The notes: generated from the sequence alone by a model not told the origin. DNA of 64,000 bases from Marchantia polymorpha subsp. ruderalis (GCA_037833965.1 AP031357.1:2624001-2688000), one strand, 5' to 3'. Shown: positions 9,940 through 24,199, counted from the stretch's first letter. A program made the numbers and translations.

Positions 9940-12700
9940 GTTTGATATCAGGATCCTGCCAACCTGGTGAACCTCTCAGACTGTGCGTGAGTTACTGCCC
10001 TGGAGACAGACAGACACGAGCCAAACTGTTTAAGGCACGCATAGATCAACACCCTATTGGAATGTGTCTCCAAGAAAGATTGGGATAAAAAACGCCCGAG
10101 ATTTACATGACAGGACCGGACTATTAACCGCTTCGAGGCTCGTTTCCCTGTACGATTGGGCGTGAACCGCACGTCGATTTTACGATAGATCTGATGTGGT
10201 TGGAACAGAATGTAACTCCCTCACGCTCGAGTAGGGGCAGAAATTGATCTGAAAGCCGTGATGAGATGACAAAAACTGCATGGTGGGTTTGAGCAAGAGG
10301 AGAGGAATAAGGGGACCGAGCCCCAGAAGATATGGCTTCGCAATTCAGCAGAAGAAAATCACAGAGCTGGGTTTGGGTGGTCAATTGCGTCAAGCAAAGC
10401 AGGTCAAGAGGAGAGGAATCCCAAAACCGCGTTGCCTGCGTTGAAGCTCTCCAGATATTAATATGATTTTTTTGGGCACGATCAGTACAACGACGACATA
10501 GGGCTCGTCAGAGGCTTAACATGATCCAACCGTGACGCACAATACAACCACGAAAGCCACCTGTAAACAAGGTAGCAATTTGTGTATCGAATAAACGGCT
10601 CGTGATTTTGGTACACAACTATCGACCATGTTTAGAGGCCACTTTCGTGGTTAGCATTCCACAAAATCGGGACGATTCACGACTGTAGAAATTAAATTCT
10701 ACACCAGTCTGGCACCTTCACCATGTCACCGAAAGTTCTTGTTTACCAATCCACCTGGAAATCTGGAATTCCGAGCCCAGTTTAAGTTCATCAATCATAA
10801 ACTTGGCTCATCCTAAAATCGTCACTCAGACTGCTTTCCTCCTCCCCAAGCTTCCAGGAGAGAACTGCTCCCGTGCCTTCATCATTCTCCCAAGGCCTCA
10901 AAACATACAGCCCGTCGCCACGTTCTGCCGCAACTTCATCTAATCGCTGTTAATATTAAAAAAATAAATTCAAAGCGTGAAGTTCGGTAAGATCTGTAAG
11001 GCCAAAGTATGCAGCGAAGAATATGTGGACTTCAGAAAATGTATGGGTGACAGATCACCCATAAATGTACTTAGAGAAAAAGAGAGGGCAATTGATAAAT
11101 GTCGAGCATAAGGATGAGGCTCCAACGAGGGGAATGCTCGGAGGCTGCTGACTCGCAAACGGCTGTACAAGAAATTATACGGGCAGCTATCGAGCTCGCC
11201 TTTGAACGAAATTTTTAGCCCTCTCGTCATCGGTTACCGTCCAAGACGAGGTGGCTTTTCCCGGAGATCTTCCCCAATAACGCAACCACGCTATGCCTTC
11301 ACATGGACGACTTCCTCTGGCATGCCCTCATCAGCTTAAGATGTGTTGGATGATGAATCCGTACCAGCGAGCAAATCTTTGCATTGTTATCGCGGACAGA
11401 AACAGCGATTTCATTTCATGAAAACCAAAGTATGGTCGACCCGCACATTTAATTATTTTCTCTTCTTTGAACTCCGTGTATGTAAAGAATTCGACCTTTC
11501 CCCACTCTCTGCCCGTCCCACTGTCAACCATTTGCGTGTCGAGGTATGAAGGGAAGTTGACAAAATGTCAGAGTTGCAGTCCATATCATCAAACTCTGTA
11601 TGCATGCATGCACTCTGCATTTCGGTCAGATGTTGAAGCTTTAGGATTAAACTGGAAGGTTCTATGAAATCGCAGGCCTGTCCCAGGGCTATCAACATCA
11701 CGCTTAATTCCAGTTGATCCCCAGATCGAATTCAGTTCGAGGCAATTTACTCCGACACTTTCATGTACAATATATACTCCGTGTCTCGGGAAATTTCGTT
11801 CTTTGTGTGAGAAACATCGGTTTGCTTTGCGGACAATTTGTTTTCTGACATTCTCACGCTGACGATTCATCGATGTACTCCTGTTCTGCAGCCACCAAAT
11901 CGAAGGTTTCACCGTTTTCGAGTAGCGACTGACATGCCACCAGACTTGTCAAACCGGTTTTCCATTCGTAAAGCTTTCAATCTAAAACATTCTAAGCTTT
12001 TACCGAAAGTTGCAATTTGTGTATTCTCGCTATGTGACAGTTTCTTACCCTTATGTACCTGCCCAGAATGTCGATTTTACCACAGTCTACATCGATCGCT
12101 TCATACGACCTTCATGACTTGTTACAGTTGGATGCATGAAGAGCTTCTGAGGCCATTTCGCGCATTTCGTGCAATGTGGTCGCAATCGAAGCCAGCAACC
12201 AATGGGATGGATGTCAGAGGGGAGTCAAAGAGCCACCATCTACTAGCTCAGAAGTATGCCAGGGCTGCATGTCATTCTCAGAGTTGGGTCGGGACTGATG
12301 CTATGGCTGAAGGGATATGGGATATCATTCTTTACTGCAATCACATTCCGGTCCAAAAATGCTTGCCTTGGCCTCGAGCTTCCTTCGACGGTGCATTCCA
12401 CCATTCAAAGGATGAATGAAGCACATGAAATCTTCTCAGGCCTCGCACACAAGAGTCATACGATACTTCCATAAGCTATGCTATGTACAAACGGTTCACG
12501 GTGCCAGCCTCCCACGGTTCTCGTCTGGCAATGCACTTCTAGGATAATCATACATCGTCAAACTGGAGAGTGTGCGATTCTCGGCTCGGTGCGAAGAGAC
12601 GCAAGCTGTCGCAAAGAATTTCGGAACAATCCACAGGAGACTACCTCAAGGCTGCTAATTTACACTCGTTCTCTCTCTAGGCTAGCTGCGGAAGGATAAA
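9940..12700. other. Intergenic region between the broken and intact ankyrin genes
   Basis: No gene is supported. There are a few open frames of 60-190 codons (the longest is 11838-12419 on the plus strand) that lack family features or good codon signal. The last few hundred bases before 12700 should include the 3' untranslated region of the intact minus-strand ankyrin gene. Confidence 0.35.
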
Positions 12701-14560
12701 TCAGGACTGAAACTCGGCAACATACGAGACGGTATTGATCACGTGCACGACGGATTTGAAGTTGTGAGCATGCTCCGAGAGCAGCTTGACGATGTTCTTG
12801 TGGCCGTTCTCGGAGGCAAGCATCAAAGCAGAGGAGCCGGACGGGGTGGTGGTGTCGGCGATGCAGGGATCGGACTGGAGGATCTCTTTGAAGATGGCAA
12901 GGCGGCCATTGAACGCAGCGTGGTGTAAGCTGTTCCAGCCGTCTTTGGATTTCATGAAGGGGTCGGCCTGGTGGTCCAGCAGCAGGCGGACCATGCTCAC
13001 ATCGTCGTGGTGCTCGGATGCGATCATGAGCGCCGTGAGGCCGGCCGCCGTCGTGGTGTTCACCACCTGGGGACAATGGCGAAGAATGGCCTGCACGATG
13101 GTCCAGTTGTTCATGGACACCGCGTAGTGCAGGCAGTTGAAGCCGTCGTGATCCTCCGTCACCAGCACGTCCGCCTTGTGCTCCAGCAGCACCTGCACAT
13201 CCTCCAAGCACCCGCCATAGCACGAGATCATCAGAGCCGTGAAGGTCGACAGCGTCAGCGGCGTGAACATCTTCTCGGTCTTGGAGTTCACGAGGTCCGG
13301 GCACGCCTCGAGGATGGTGTTCAGAATCTCCGAGGTGCCCCTGTAAGCAGTATGGTGCAGGCAATTCCAGCCCATGTACGTGTCCCGGATCGTGGCATCG
13401 GTGCCATGATCCAGAAGGCATTTCACCACCGCCTCGTTGTCCTTCCCGTACGCAGCCGCTTGGATCAGCGCCGTCTTCCCGTGCAGGTCTCGGATGTTCA
13501 CGATGTCCTCCCCTCCGCACTTGACAATCTCCTCCAGCACCGCCGTGTGGTCGTTGTATCGCGCCGCAAAATGCAGGCACGTCCATCCGCTGCAATTCGT
13601 GCGCAGCACATCCGCCCCGTGCTCCAGCAGCAGCCTCACCATCTCCGTGTGCCCGTTCTCGGCCGCCAGCATCAGCGCCGTCTCCTGCCCTCCGTACTTG
13701 GTGCTCGTGTTCACGAGACTTCTGGATGTCGTCGACTGACGATGGCACACATTCAACACAAATTATGGTCTCGTTAGAAAGGTGAAAAGCTAGCGCGTCA
13801 GCTCCGCCTTCTCTCTTCTGTCCTCACCGGCACGCATCATGTCTGAATTCCGTGGGTTGCCATGATGACGCTCGGTTCTTCGCTTCAGATCGATCCGTGT
13901 CCTCGTCTGGGACGGTTCACGGCTCGGGAATTTATGAATTTATGGAAATCATGGGAAGAGTCTACTTACTTTTTTTTCGCCGTCCGCTTCCTCCTCCAGG
14001 GAAGATTCATCTTCTTCGTCGGGGACCGTCTGCAGCCCACTGGCGGCTTGATCTGAGTTCAGAATCAGTCTTGCAGCTTCTAAGCGACCCTCGACTGCAG
14101 CAATATGCAAGCAATTGTAACCTCTGTAGTTCAAGATAAAGACATCAGCACCATTTGTCAAGAGGAATTCCACGGCCTCTGTGTAGCCATAGCACGCAGC
14201 CACCATCAACCCGGTGATGGGTTCTTCTGCAGCGATCGTGTTGACCAGATCTGGACGGAACTTTACGAGTTTTAGGAAGTCTACTGGAACTCTACTGGAG
14301 TTGGGCCCGTCAACCAAAGCATCGAGTGTGGATGAGCTTCCGAGAAACTCCAAAATCTCGAGCTCCCTGTCGGCTAAAGACCCCGCTACTAATCCAGACA
14401 GTTCTTCGAGATCTTCCAGAGTTTCCACTACACTGGCGCTTGGGATTGAGTCACAATCTCCGACCTGCTCGGATCCTTCCAAGTCACATGGTTCTCCTTC
14501 TGGCCCGGAGTCCATCGAGATTTCGTCAGAATCTGCAGTTCCATCCACGTGAGGTGCCAT
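12701..14560 (-). CDS. Ankyrin-repeat protein
   Basis: Two exons on the minus strand: 14560-13970 and 13735-12701. They join in phase 0 through a 234-base intron with a strong GTAAGT donor, and encode about 541 residues. Residues 1-70 are acidic and probably disordered. Two ankyrin repeats follow in exon 1 (TGLMVAACYGYTEAVEFLL, then GYNCLHIAAVEG), then an acidic linker. Exon 2 holds about nine more repeats that alternate between a TALM-A--G--V-LL-HGAD type and a GW(N/T)CLHHA type, so the array is built from pairs of about 65-70 residues. No transmembrane, kinase or zinc-finger domain is visible. The likely role is protein-protein interaction; the partner is unknown. Exon 2 is markedly more GC-rich than the surroundings. 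A second AG at 13724 could be used as an acceptor instead (also phase 0, four residues shorter). Confidence 0.85.
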
Positions 14561-17000
14561 TGTTCTGCTTTGGAGTCGAAGGAACCTGTCATACTATTGT
14601 TAACTTCACCATGATGATGATGATCGACTTCAAAGCACCAAACACTTCGCTGCATACAGTTTGTTTCTGGGCAATTGAGTGAGGAGAATTAAAGCCGAGC
14701 TAAGCTTCAATCACACACTAAATTACGAGCACACACGAGTGAATCGGTGATTCACTCGAACCACCCCGTACAGCCAATTTACACGGAGATGGCAATTAAT
14801 GTCTCAATCGAAGCGCAAGTGCATGACTGTGTCCAAATCATGAGTAGGAAACCCCTAGGTGGATGTAGATGTAGATGTTCGATATGATTCCAGAGCTGAA
14901 CGGAGGATCATGTGGACACGGATGCTAATCATACCAGTTTCTGTGGAGAAGAGTTTTTTGTCGATGATGAAAGCAATTGGGCGAACTGTTAGAGATCTAG
15001 ATAAACCACGCAGATGCAACTTTAAGCTCTTGACGAATGATGAAAAGATAGAATTGGGGAGAATTGGAGAAATATAGATCCAAGCTTCATGAGAATAGAA
15101 TTAAGTCTGTCGAGGAATCACACTAAGAAAAGTTACATTGGGCCTAACGAAAACCGTTTCAAAAGAGCTACATTTTTTTCTCTCATTTCTACGCATCGAT
15201 CAGTGCGAATTGGAGTTTGCAGATCAAGAGAGGCGCAATGATTTGAAGGCCAGCCATTACCGTACAATCTTCCGCATTGAGCGAGAGCACATTCTTGCTG
15301 GACGGCTTGCCTTTTACTATTAGTAAAAGACAAGAACTGTGCACCATTCGAGCTTGACGTAACTTGTGCACATTGTGCGCGATATCAGGAGCAGGATCAC
15401 GATACAAATGTCCATTCTAAAAAAAGAGAAAATTCAATTTTTAAGTTAATCTATCTCTTCTCTTAGTTTCAATTCTCTCACTATCGTTGAGTGCGTTTGT
15501 AGCTTTTCTAGCTAAGCCGACTGTATTTCCATGAACTGTGTATAGACCATATTTGGTGAACAAGTAATTTCAGCAGATAATTTCAAAGCTAACCTCGTTG
15601 TTCTGTAATGCCTTACAAGACGCTAAACTGATAATGGCATTAACTTCGAGATATATCCATGACAGAGTAAAGGAAGAGAACTGGTTTTTTAGATTCTGTC
15701 AGACACCGCGTAGGAATATCACTGTGAAGATGACATCCAGAATCACAAACGCACGTACAGCTCAGATCAGGACAACTTACATGCTGTGAGGGTTCCCATC
15801 GAATGAAGAAGGATAACGCCACGATGGGGAAAGACGACTGTACCTGTTAATCGCCTCCACAACGCATTATACATTATATATATAATCTTACTGTACCATA
15901 AAACCAATCCAATCTCGGATTTCTTTCTTCGAATACTATTTTGCCTTCCTGATGCCGGATCCAGCGTCTGGTGATTGATGTCACTCTACTGTGCTGGAAT
16001 GAAAGACAACCGAATAGCTGTAAGGTGCTTCTTGTTCATGGGGTCAAATAGAATTCAATATGAGGATTCTGAAAGGTGCTCAACGGCGCACTCGTGCCAC
16101 ACCTCTGGCATATATGGCATCAGATCAAGGCCAAGAGCCCCTTGATCTGATGTAAGATGTCGGTGAGAGGAGGTCATGAATGAGGAGTGATACCAGGACT
16201 TAGCTTTTGATGCACTCATCTCTAAACTCGAAAGTTCGAAGTGTGCTCTGAAGTGTATATGGCCTCTCAAGATGTGACGATCTCTGGCAACCTGTAAATC
16301 CAGACTCCAGAATCTGGAGAGATCTTTTCGCTTTCTGGATTTTACTTCTTCATGTAGACCACTGCACACACAAGAAGCAAACCAATTCTATACTGGGCTG
16401 CCGGGTCAGAAGAGGAGGATCGAGCAAAGTTAGTAATGCAGGAGGATGGGCCTTCCGTGCTGTACCACAAGAACAGAACTGTCTAGTCTCAAAATCGATC
16501 TGCCTGCCGCTGCTGCCGCTGCTGCAAATTTGTCTTTCAAGATGATGATGATGATGATGATGCCGGGCCGCATTCTGTCGACGCCCAATTAATCTCAACC
16601 TACACAGCTGGTGTCGACCGCATGCCCCATTACATGGCGACTCTGTCATGGACACAGCCCAAGGCACACCCATCCGGGCAACGAACGCTGGTGTGCCTTG
16701 AGCTTAAGCGAAACATCTTCTTGCATAAATAGCTGTTACATAATCAACTGTACCATCGTTTCGCAATCCATACGAACGATGCGTTTTGGATAGACTCGTC
16801 TTCCATAATTCCAAAGGATCTCCAATTTCAGGATGGGAATTGAATGAGACTCAGTCATGGTTGTATCGAGGTAATGAATGATAGCAAATTCGGGTAATGC
16901 AGCTTATTTCTGGAAATACTGATGTTTAATTCTCAAATGCATACGTGGCCATGGATGGAGATTACAAGTCGGCTTGAGTCCGTACTGGGACATAAGGATT
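14561..17000. other. Upstream region of the ankyrin gene and intergenic DNA
   Basis: This holds the presumed promoter of the minus-strand ankyrin gene, followed by sequence without recognisable genes. A GCTGCC-type run (16501-16524) is followed by a GAT microsatellite. A His-rich open frame across the microsatellite is an artefact of that repeat. Confidence 0.35.
16541..16562 (+). repeat. (GAT)n microsatellite
   Basis: Seven uninterrupted GAT units plus one base. Confidence 0.9.
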
Positions 17001-20000
17001 ACATAGCAGCAGAGAGAAATTGTTCCACAACGGGAAGAGAAGCTATGTGGATGGTATCTGCAGTCAGAAACTCAGTCATATGTGTTGGGCTATGAGTATA
17101 AGTGTATCTTTAACCTCCCAAATATTTTGTTCAGAAAGCTATGGATGTTATTGCTGCAGAAATTGTTCCCTTCGGAAAATAAAGGAGTGCACCAAACTAG
17201 TGCCGAATTCTTGTCACGACTTGAAAGTAAGGTGACTTTAGAATCAGTTGGGAATGATTTTCCATATGACCACTTGTCCCAGTAGACTAAAACAGGCATA
17301 CTAAAGTACCATGCTCTTAATAAGTATCTCACATCCTTGGAATTGCCAAGAGGATTTATTGATTGGATAAAAGACAATATTTGTATACAAGTCACCTCCA
17401 TATCAACTCTAGAAACTATTTTTATCGATGTTGGGGTGATGATTCTTGAGATGTTCCGAACAATCCGAAGACTATGGTGATTTTTGAGGAATGCATATGG
17501 AGGCTGCAAGAGTAGAATCCTGATTTCAGAAATGTATGACACTATGATGTGAGAATTACATTGGACCCTCGAATGTACTAGCTTACGCTTGAGTTAAGGT
17601 TAATCTGCATAGTATAGCGAGTTATCATTTGAGGAATCTCCTACTAATATTTCCTTTATGGCTTGAAAGGCAAAGTACTCCAATGATAAATAAGTAATAT
17701 ACTTTTTACTTCTAAAGAGGCCCGACTTCTTGGCTTTTTGTGTTACTAACTTGACCTTATGGCTGCTTTAAAATATATATACTTTTCTCAGTTACAGATG
17801 GTCAAAACAGGGCAGTCCACATATATGCATAATCATGAGAAAGAGGAATCCACAAGGTATTGGTGGCTGAAGATTTCTAGAGATCTTCAAAAACTTACAC
17901 AAAAGTCGCTTGTCAACGTCACGGAGAACCAACTCCGGTAAGAGGATGTGTTGAAGAGATATTTTCTTGTGGCAGCTTTATAGAAATGGATAGTAGATTT
18001 GTTTAGGGCTGAAATCATGACGTGCTCATTTTGGTTGATGGATGATGAATTTTGAAAAGCGGTTGCTTCCAAAAAAAATTAAAATACAAAGACAATTGCA
18101 AGATTTTTTTTGTCAAATAATTTGTAGATTTGAAATTACTCTAGAGCTAGTTAGTAATAGGGGAAATTTTTTTTCCAATTATCTGAGTGAGTAACTAATC
18201 ATGTATTATCATGTCAAGCGTGTAAATACCCCATTGACCTATCCCAATTGATTGTATTAACAAAATATTCCAAAGATTTCGCAAGCAATATTCATTACTT
18301 ATGCATCTTGGTTGACTATTTATTGTCGGAGTAGAAATTTCAACTTCATGAGTGGTTAGACTACGACAAATTGGAAGAATCTTACAATGAGTATCCATTG
18401 CTCCCTAATTAATTTTAGATACACACTCCACATGCACATCACATCCACATGAGGAAAAAAGTTTCTTGATGTTTGTTGGTATGATCCTAACATTGTAAAG
18501 TATTTGAATAATAATTTTGATATCTCAGTTGGAGTATTAAGAATTTCCCATTTGGTGCTTATCGTAGTAACACTTGATTCATATTTTGTGACTTAATGCA
18601 CACATTGAATGACTTTTCCAAAAGGATTTGACAAGGAAACCATGAAAATTGGTTCTGCTAGGAAAAAAATCTATATCTTATTATAATTCACCTTTGTAAT
18701 GTTTCCAAAAACTCAAAGAAATCCTACAAAATGAAGAAAGTGTAAAATGATGACTTCTTTGATCCATTGAATCTAGTGTTTTGTGTGTGACTATCTTGAA
18801 TGATTTGAAAATTTAGTATATTTTGAGCAAACGTGTTTGCAGAGTCTCAGGATGTTAGTTTAAGCATGTGTATTAATCATTTGGAAAATAAATATCATAT
18901 TGAAAGAAAATGATACTTTCAATTAAAAACAAGTATGATGTTACAAATTTTTTTTTTCATAAAAACATGTGAAGTTTGAATAAATGAGATTATGATCTTC
19001 TTGTTTTCATTGTCATTGACTTTTTAGAATGATTTTGGATACATTATCATGAATTTAGATAGTATTTGTTGACTCTAGGAGTGAATATATCAATGCATTG
19101 TCATACACAACTTCATAATATCATCTCAACATACTCTAAATTCTAATCTCACAACTTCATGTTTTTGTATTAACATGCTTGATATCTCAAATGTATATCA
19201 AAGCTATAATTTATTGTAACAAGTTTATATGATACACAAGATTGATATCTCTAAATTTTTTTGATTGATTTTTTTGAAAGTTTTAATTATATCTTTTAAG
19301 GATTTTATAATTATAATAGAAGATGATCAAAATTTATTTTTGAATTTTATTACTAGTTTTTATTAATGTGTAAAATATGACAAAAAAATTCTATTGAAAT
19401 ATGTCACGTTTTATTAATCATGCATGCTTCATTCAATATGCAATAACATATTATAGTGATACATGTTATAATATAAGCATATATAATTTTCAAATGATTA
19501 TATTTAGTCAAAATTAATTGATGATGATAATTAATAACACACCTACTTGCTTTATTAAAATGCTTAAATACATGTTGTGAGAGACAATTCAAATTTTGAT
19601 TAATTGAATCTCATTTGATTATGTTTAAATTTAAAAACGTTAAATAAAGTTTTTGATAACACAATCAATGTTTCTAATAAAATCATACTGTAATATTATA
19701 AACGATATATAAATAATTTAATCATTATAAATAATACATCCATTTTATGCTTTGTGTTGATGTGTTTTTTTAGTCTTAATATGAATTTTATTTGATTCAT
19801 TATTATTTTTTTAAATTTTACTATAATAACCCAATGTATATTTGAAACTTGATAGCATATCATGATATTTTATCAGATCATGATTGTCCGTATATATGGT
19901 GTGGGATACTTTGATCATTATGTGATTAATGATCAAGAAGTACCATCGATACTCATGATGTTTCAAAGTGTGACGGTCGTAGAATGTTTCGTCATAGAGT

Positions 20001-20270
20001 TGACAAAGAAAAATCTCTGCTCACGTATATGATTGTGGAGAAATTTTGATGATTATGTGATTAATGATATGATTAGGAAGGAGTTTTGATGATTATGTGA
20101 TTAATGATTACGAGTATCATTAATCCTGTGCTACTCTTGAAAGTGGAACATGTTGTTTTTGTAACCAACATGCTTATCATCAAGATGGAAATTGATAGGT
20201 GTAGTCAATTTTCATTGTGATAGCTGGAATGCTTTACATTTGACTATAAATCATATTATGTAGACTAGAA
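17001..20270. other. AT-rich DNA, no gene seen
   Basis: Base composition turns strongly AT-rich from about 18 kb. No host gene is recognised. Three copies of a segment containing TGTGATTAATGAT lie at 19914-19932, 20048-20068 and 20088-20108. They may belong to the Copia fossil that becomes recognisable just downstream. Confidence 0.4.
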
Positions 20271-20995
20271 TGTACACAACAATATCAAATTTTTTAATCA
20301 AACAAGTCGTGTTTGATAAAATGATTGAGCTAATCAAGATTGATGGTAAACTCTAATGATTGAGCTACTCAAACTTGATGGTAAATTGTCATGATTGAAC
20401 TAGTCAAGATTGACGATAAACTTTGAAGAAATAATTGAGCTAGTCAAGATTGACGGTAAACTCAGTTTAGCTGATGCGTTGTCCAAATTTATTTCTTTAG
20501 AGAGTTTCAGAGGATATTGTGCTACTATGCTGGTTGTGTATAATGAGCACATGGAAAATTTTGCTCTCATAGTTACTTCGGATTGGTATCTCTTTATATA
20601 GTTACTTTATCCTGTGATGGCTACGACTTAGTTCTTGTTAACTCTCGTGTAAAGAAGCGTCTTGTGTTAGATTTCTGTCTAGAACCTTCCGCGGAGTAAT
20701 AATGTAGATTACAGAGTTTAATGATCACTTAATATGAATAAAGGAGGAATTTGTTTAAGATTAATTCTAGCTAAGGAGTATTCTCGGGCTCTATGTTAAT
20801 ATAACTAGTGATGGAGCTTAAATTCCCCGGCTTTTGCATGTGTCACAAACTTTGAGTAAAGCATCACACGTGTTTCCATTGTGGACGTAACGCCTTTGAA
20901 GGGATGAATCACGTCATATAAAGTCTCGTGTGTTGGCTTCGTTTTTCATTGTGTTTCATCAGTGATGATTCTCGGTTTAATCACCTTTAATATTC
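20271..20995 (+). mobile_element. Ty1/Copia fossil: 3' end of pol and probable 3' LTR
   Basis: A segment near 20440-20560 resembles the C-terminal tail of Copia polyprotein (KIDGKLSLADALSKFISLESFR compares with the usual ..NPADALTK.. end). It is followed by a purine-rich tract near 20738-20750, where the 3' LTR would begin. The proposed LTR (about 20750-20995) contains a TATA-like ATATAAAG near 20918. The element is broken and looks old from its AT-rich decay. Its 5' part is not clearly recognisable upstream. Confidence 0.55.
20321..20463 (+). repeat. Four tandem copies of a ~35-base unit in the Copia tail
   Basis: Copies start at 20321, 20356, 20391 and 20431, each reading roughly ATGATTGAGCTAGTCAAGAT then TGACGGTAAA. 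The last copy is the one continuous with the Copia tail, so the unit has been locally amplified within the fossil. Confidence 0.8.
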
Positions 20996-21299
20996 ATATT
21001 TTTTTGAAAAAAACTCAATAAAGTCAATTATGATAAAGTATGTGTTAATTTTTTTTATTTTCTTTGATTTAATATATAAACAATTTATTTGTCTATTTCC
21101 ATCTTTTGAATTGTCAACAAGATCTTTAATATACAAAAAATGAAGATAATATCTAAATATTTATAATCTTAAAAGTTTGATTGTCATTCAAGACTATATT
21201 TTTCTTTTGCTTAAGTGGTATAGCTTTTGCATAATCATAAAAATTTTTGGTTGAAAAATGTTAATACATTATATCTATAAATACATCAAAAAAATCTAT

Positions 21300-24000
21300 C
21301 TATTTAATTTTTTTATTTAAATAAATATTAGATAACAAATTATAGTTTTTAAAATATAAATTGCTTATTATTTTAGATCTAGGAGGAAAGCACGATGAGT
21401 CCAAATTAAAATAGCTTCAAATGAAAGTAGTAAATATGAAAAGTTTTTTTGAGTGAACTTCAATAGAAAATATTTTTTTTTAAAGATATCAAATTATTCC
21501 TAAATATTTTAAAATAATATATGCATATTTTTACAGGAAAAAATTATGAAGTTATATCACATTGATGTGTTTATTGAGGATGCGTCAAATCATGTAAGAT
21601 TTTGAAAAATCTATTGTTGGATTATTGGAAGCATTGTTTTTGGATTATTATTGTATAATAATAATAAATAAAATATTATCAAAATTTAATTTATTTATTC
21701 AATCTAGTTTTTAATTCTACGAGAATTTTTGTTCATAACATTGATGGTTTTCAAATATTGAAATCAAAGTGTTTTTTTCTAGAGTATCAATGATTTCGAT
21801 CATTATTTCAACTTACAACAATCTGGTGAACAATTTTTGTACTAAATTTTGCATTGCTTTGATATAAACTCTAACAATCGGTATGTAGATTTTTTGAAAT
21901 AATGAATCTAAATGATCAAAAGATTGCATGAGGTTTTGCAACAAATTAAAAAATAAAAATAAAAAGAAATCTAGACACATCAAACAAAAGTAATAAAAAA
22001 AATATCACACACATGCTAGCATTGAACATATGTGATTTGAAACGGCGGATTATGTTCATAAAAAACATATTTTGTTTATTGAGAAAAATCCTATAATATC
22101 TCGAAGATCTTTTGAGAATAACACATATTCAATTATAGATTTTTCTTGTCAATATCTTAAGCATAATCAACATCAGCATAGCATAGCACAAATTTTGTAT
22201 TGTTTAATAAATCATACAACAAAATACTAATACTTTTTACTGTTAAGGTAATTTAGAATACATTCATAGCTTTTCAATACATCTTTTATAGATTTGATAT
22301 TTACATGCTAATCTAATAGCTAGATCAATATGAGATTTAGGTCATATCATTAAATATATGAGACTTCATACTTCTATGTCAGAGAAAATTAATGATATCT
22401 TTTCTTTTGCAATGACAATCATTTAACATTGAATTGAAAAAAAATTGAAATTTGATATAAAAAATATCCATACTTCTTAGAAAACTTATTATTTAAAGTT
22501 TATAAAAGATACATTTTAATGTATTTGACTTCAACTTTCATGCTTAATTTATTCAAATATTTTACCCTGAATGCAAAGTTAATTGATTTTTATTTCCTAA
22601 AATATCATATTGATTCTTTGTTTTAATTAACATGTCATCCACATAAAGTATAAATATAAAAAATAAAATCTTATTATTTTTCTTTTTATATATACACAAA
22701 GATCATATTCACTATGTAAAATCCTTGTATTGTGATAAACTCATGAAATTTTGCATTTCAATGTATTGATGCTTACTTCAATCCATATAATCATTTCAAC
22801 AAATTACAAACCAATTAATCTTAAAAAAAAATTAAGCCAATTAATTGTCTCATGTAGATTTTTCCGTCTAAAGTTACATAAAATAATGCTCTAATTATAA
22901 ACATCTGATCCATTATCATAATAAATATAGCAAAAAGTGCTCATATTAATTAAATTATAGCAAAATCTATTACAGATGATAAGATTTTTTTGTGATACAT
23001 ATTTTTCTCTTGTATGAAATCTTTAAACTTAAAGTGGTTTTGAGTATTTTTTTCTTGTTATTAGCTGAATTTTACTTTAATTTCAACGTCCACTTTCTAT
23101 TAACAAAAGATTGATTCTCTTCAAAGTTTCAAAAGCTTTTACGATTAGTTATCAAGCAATTGCATCTCATGTTACGTAATAGTAATTTACGTAATGGCCA
23201 TCATCGTCATGTTTAATTTTAATATCATGATCCTCAAGAATGAATGAACCAGTCATAGTTAATATTCTAAAGAAAATCTATTAATTTATTTTGATGACTT
23301 TCAAGTAGATTTTTTTGAATGATTCAATTTGTCAAATTTCACTTGCAACTATTTGCTACTTCATTTTTTTCTTATAGTTACTTTGCAATTGTTTTTCTTT
23401 GTGTTACATTAATAAATCCATAAAGAACAATGTTCACTTCAACAACTTCATCATAAAGATACTTTTTTTTGTGGATAAAAAATCTGAATTTTTTTAATCT
23501 TTTCAATAATTTACTCTCATAAAAAACATTTATACTATATATAATCTTGTTGGCTGTTCAATTCGATAATCTAAAACTCTTTACATCACTAGCATATCCA
23601 AGAAAATAATTTTTTTGAATATGCATTTAACTGTTTTAATTTTTCTAAGGTATGACAGAATAAGCCATACAATTAAAATGTCTAAAATTTTGATTGCACA
23701 TAACCGCAAAAGATTTATTAATTACAATGAAATATTACAACTTCAATCCAACATTCATATGATTTACAAGATTGGTTATGTAAAGTTTCCACCTTCGTTA
23801 GACCTCTAAATATTTTTTTTATGTTGTGGAGTATAAATTATGATGAGATGAAAAGTGATGTCTTTCACCCTACAGTTCTTTTGAATGGTTCAAAATTATA
23901 CTTGCCAGTAATTATTTAAACATAAATATCTCATTGTAACTTGTGAGTCATCTCAATGTGTTTCCTTTATGGGAATGTGCTTCATGACGCAAAATCTCTT
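21300..24000 (-). mobile_element. Ty1/Copia fossil, minus strand (reverse transcriptase part)
   Basis: On the minus strand the Copia reverse-transcriptase active-site motif YVDDM is readable at 22645-22631, and weak Copia-like sequence flanks it. The element is heavily decayed and AT-rich with many breaks, so it is old. Ends and LTRs could not be placed, and the limits given are approximate. Confidence 0.5.
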
Positions 24001-24199
24001 GGTTAATCACTAGTGTATACTTTTATTGGTGGATGGCAGTTAAGAATTTTTCCCTTAATCTCCAAAAGAGATTTGTTTGAGCTTAACTACATGAATCACG
24101 TCTCCAGGAATTGACTAGAGGCAGGCTTCTGACCGGTCATAAATACCGGTCACTAATGAAACTCTGAAAAGATGTGTGATCTGGGTTGCAAATTCAAGA

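Noticed and set aside
11838-12419. 193-codon plus-strand open frame
   Set aside because: Composition looks like chance coding, no family is recognised, and no signals support a gene.
12971-13777. Long plus-strand open frame of 268 codons opposite the ankyrin exon
   Set aside because: It is an antisense shadow of a GC-rich exon; the minus strand shows clear ankyrin repeats.
16350-16673. Poly-His open frame on the minus strand
   Set aside because: The His run is only the translated GAT microsatellite.
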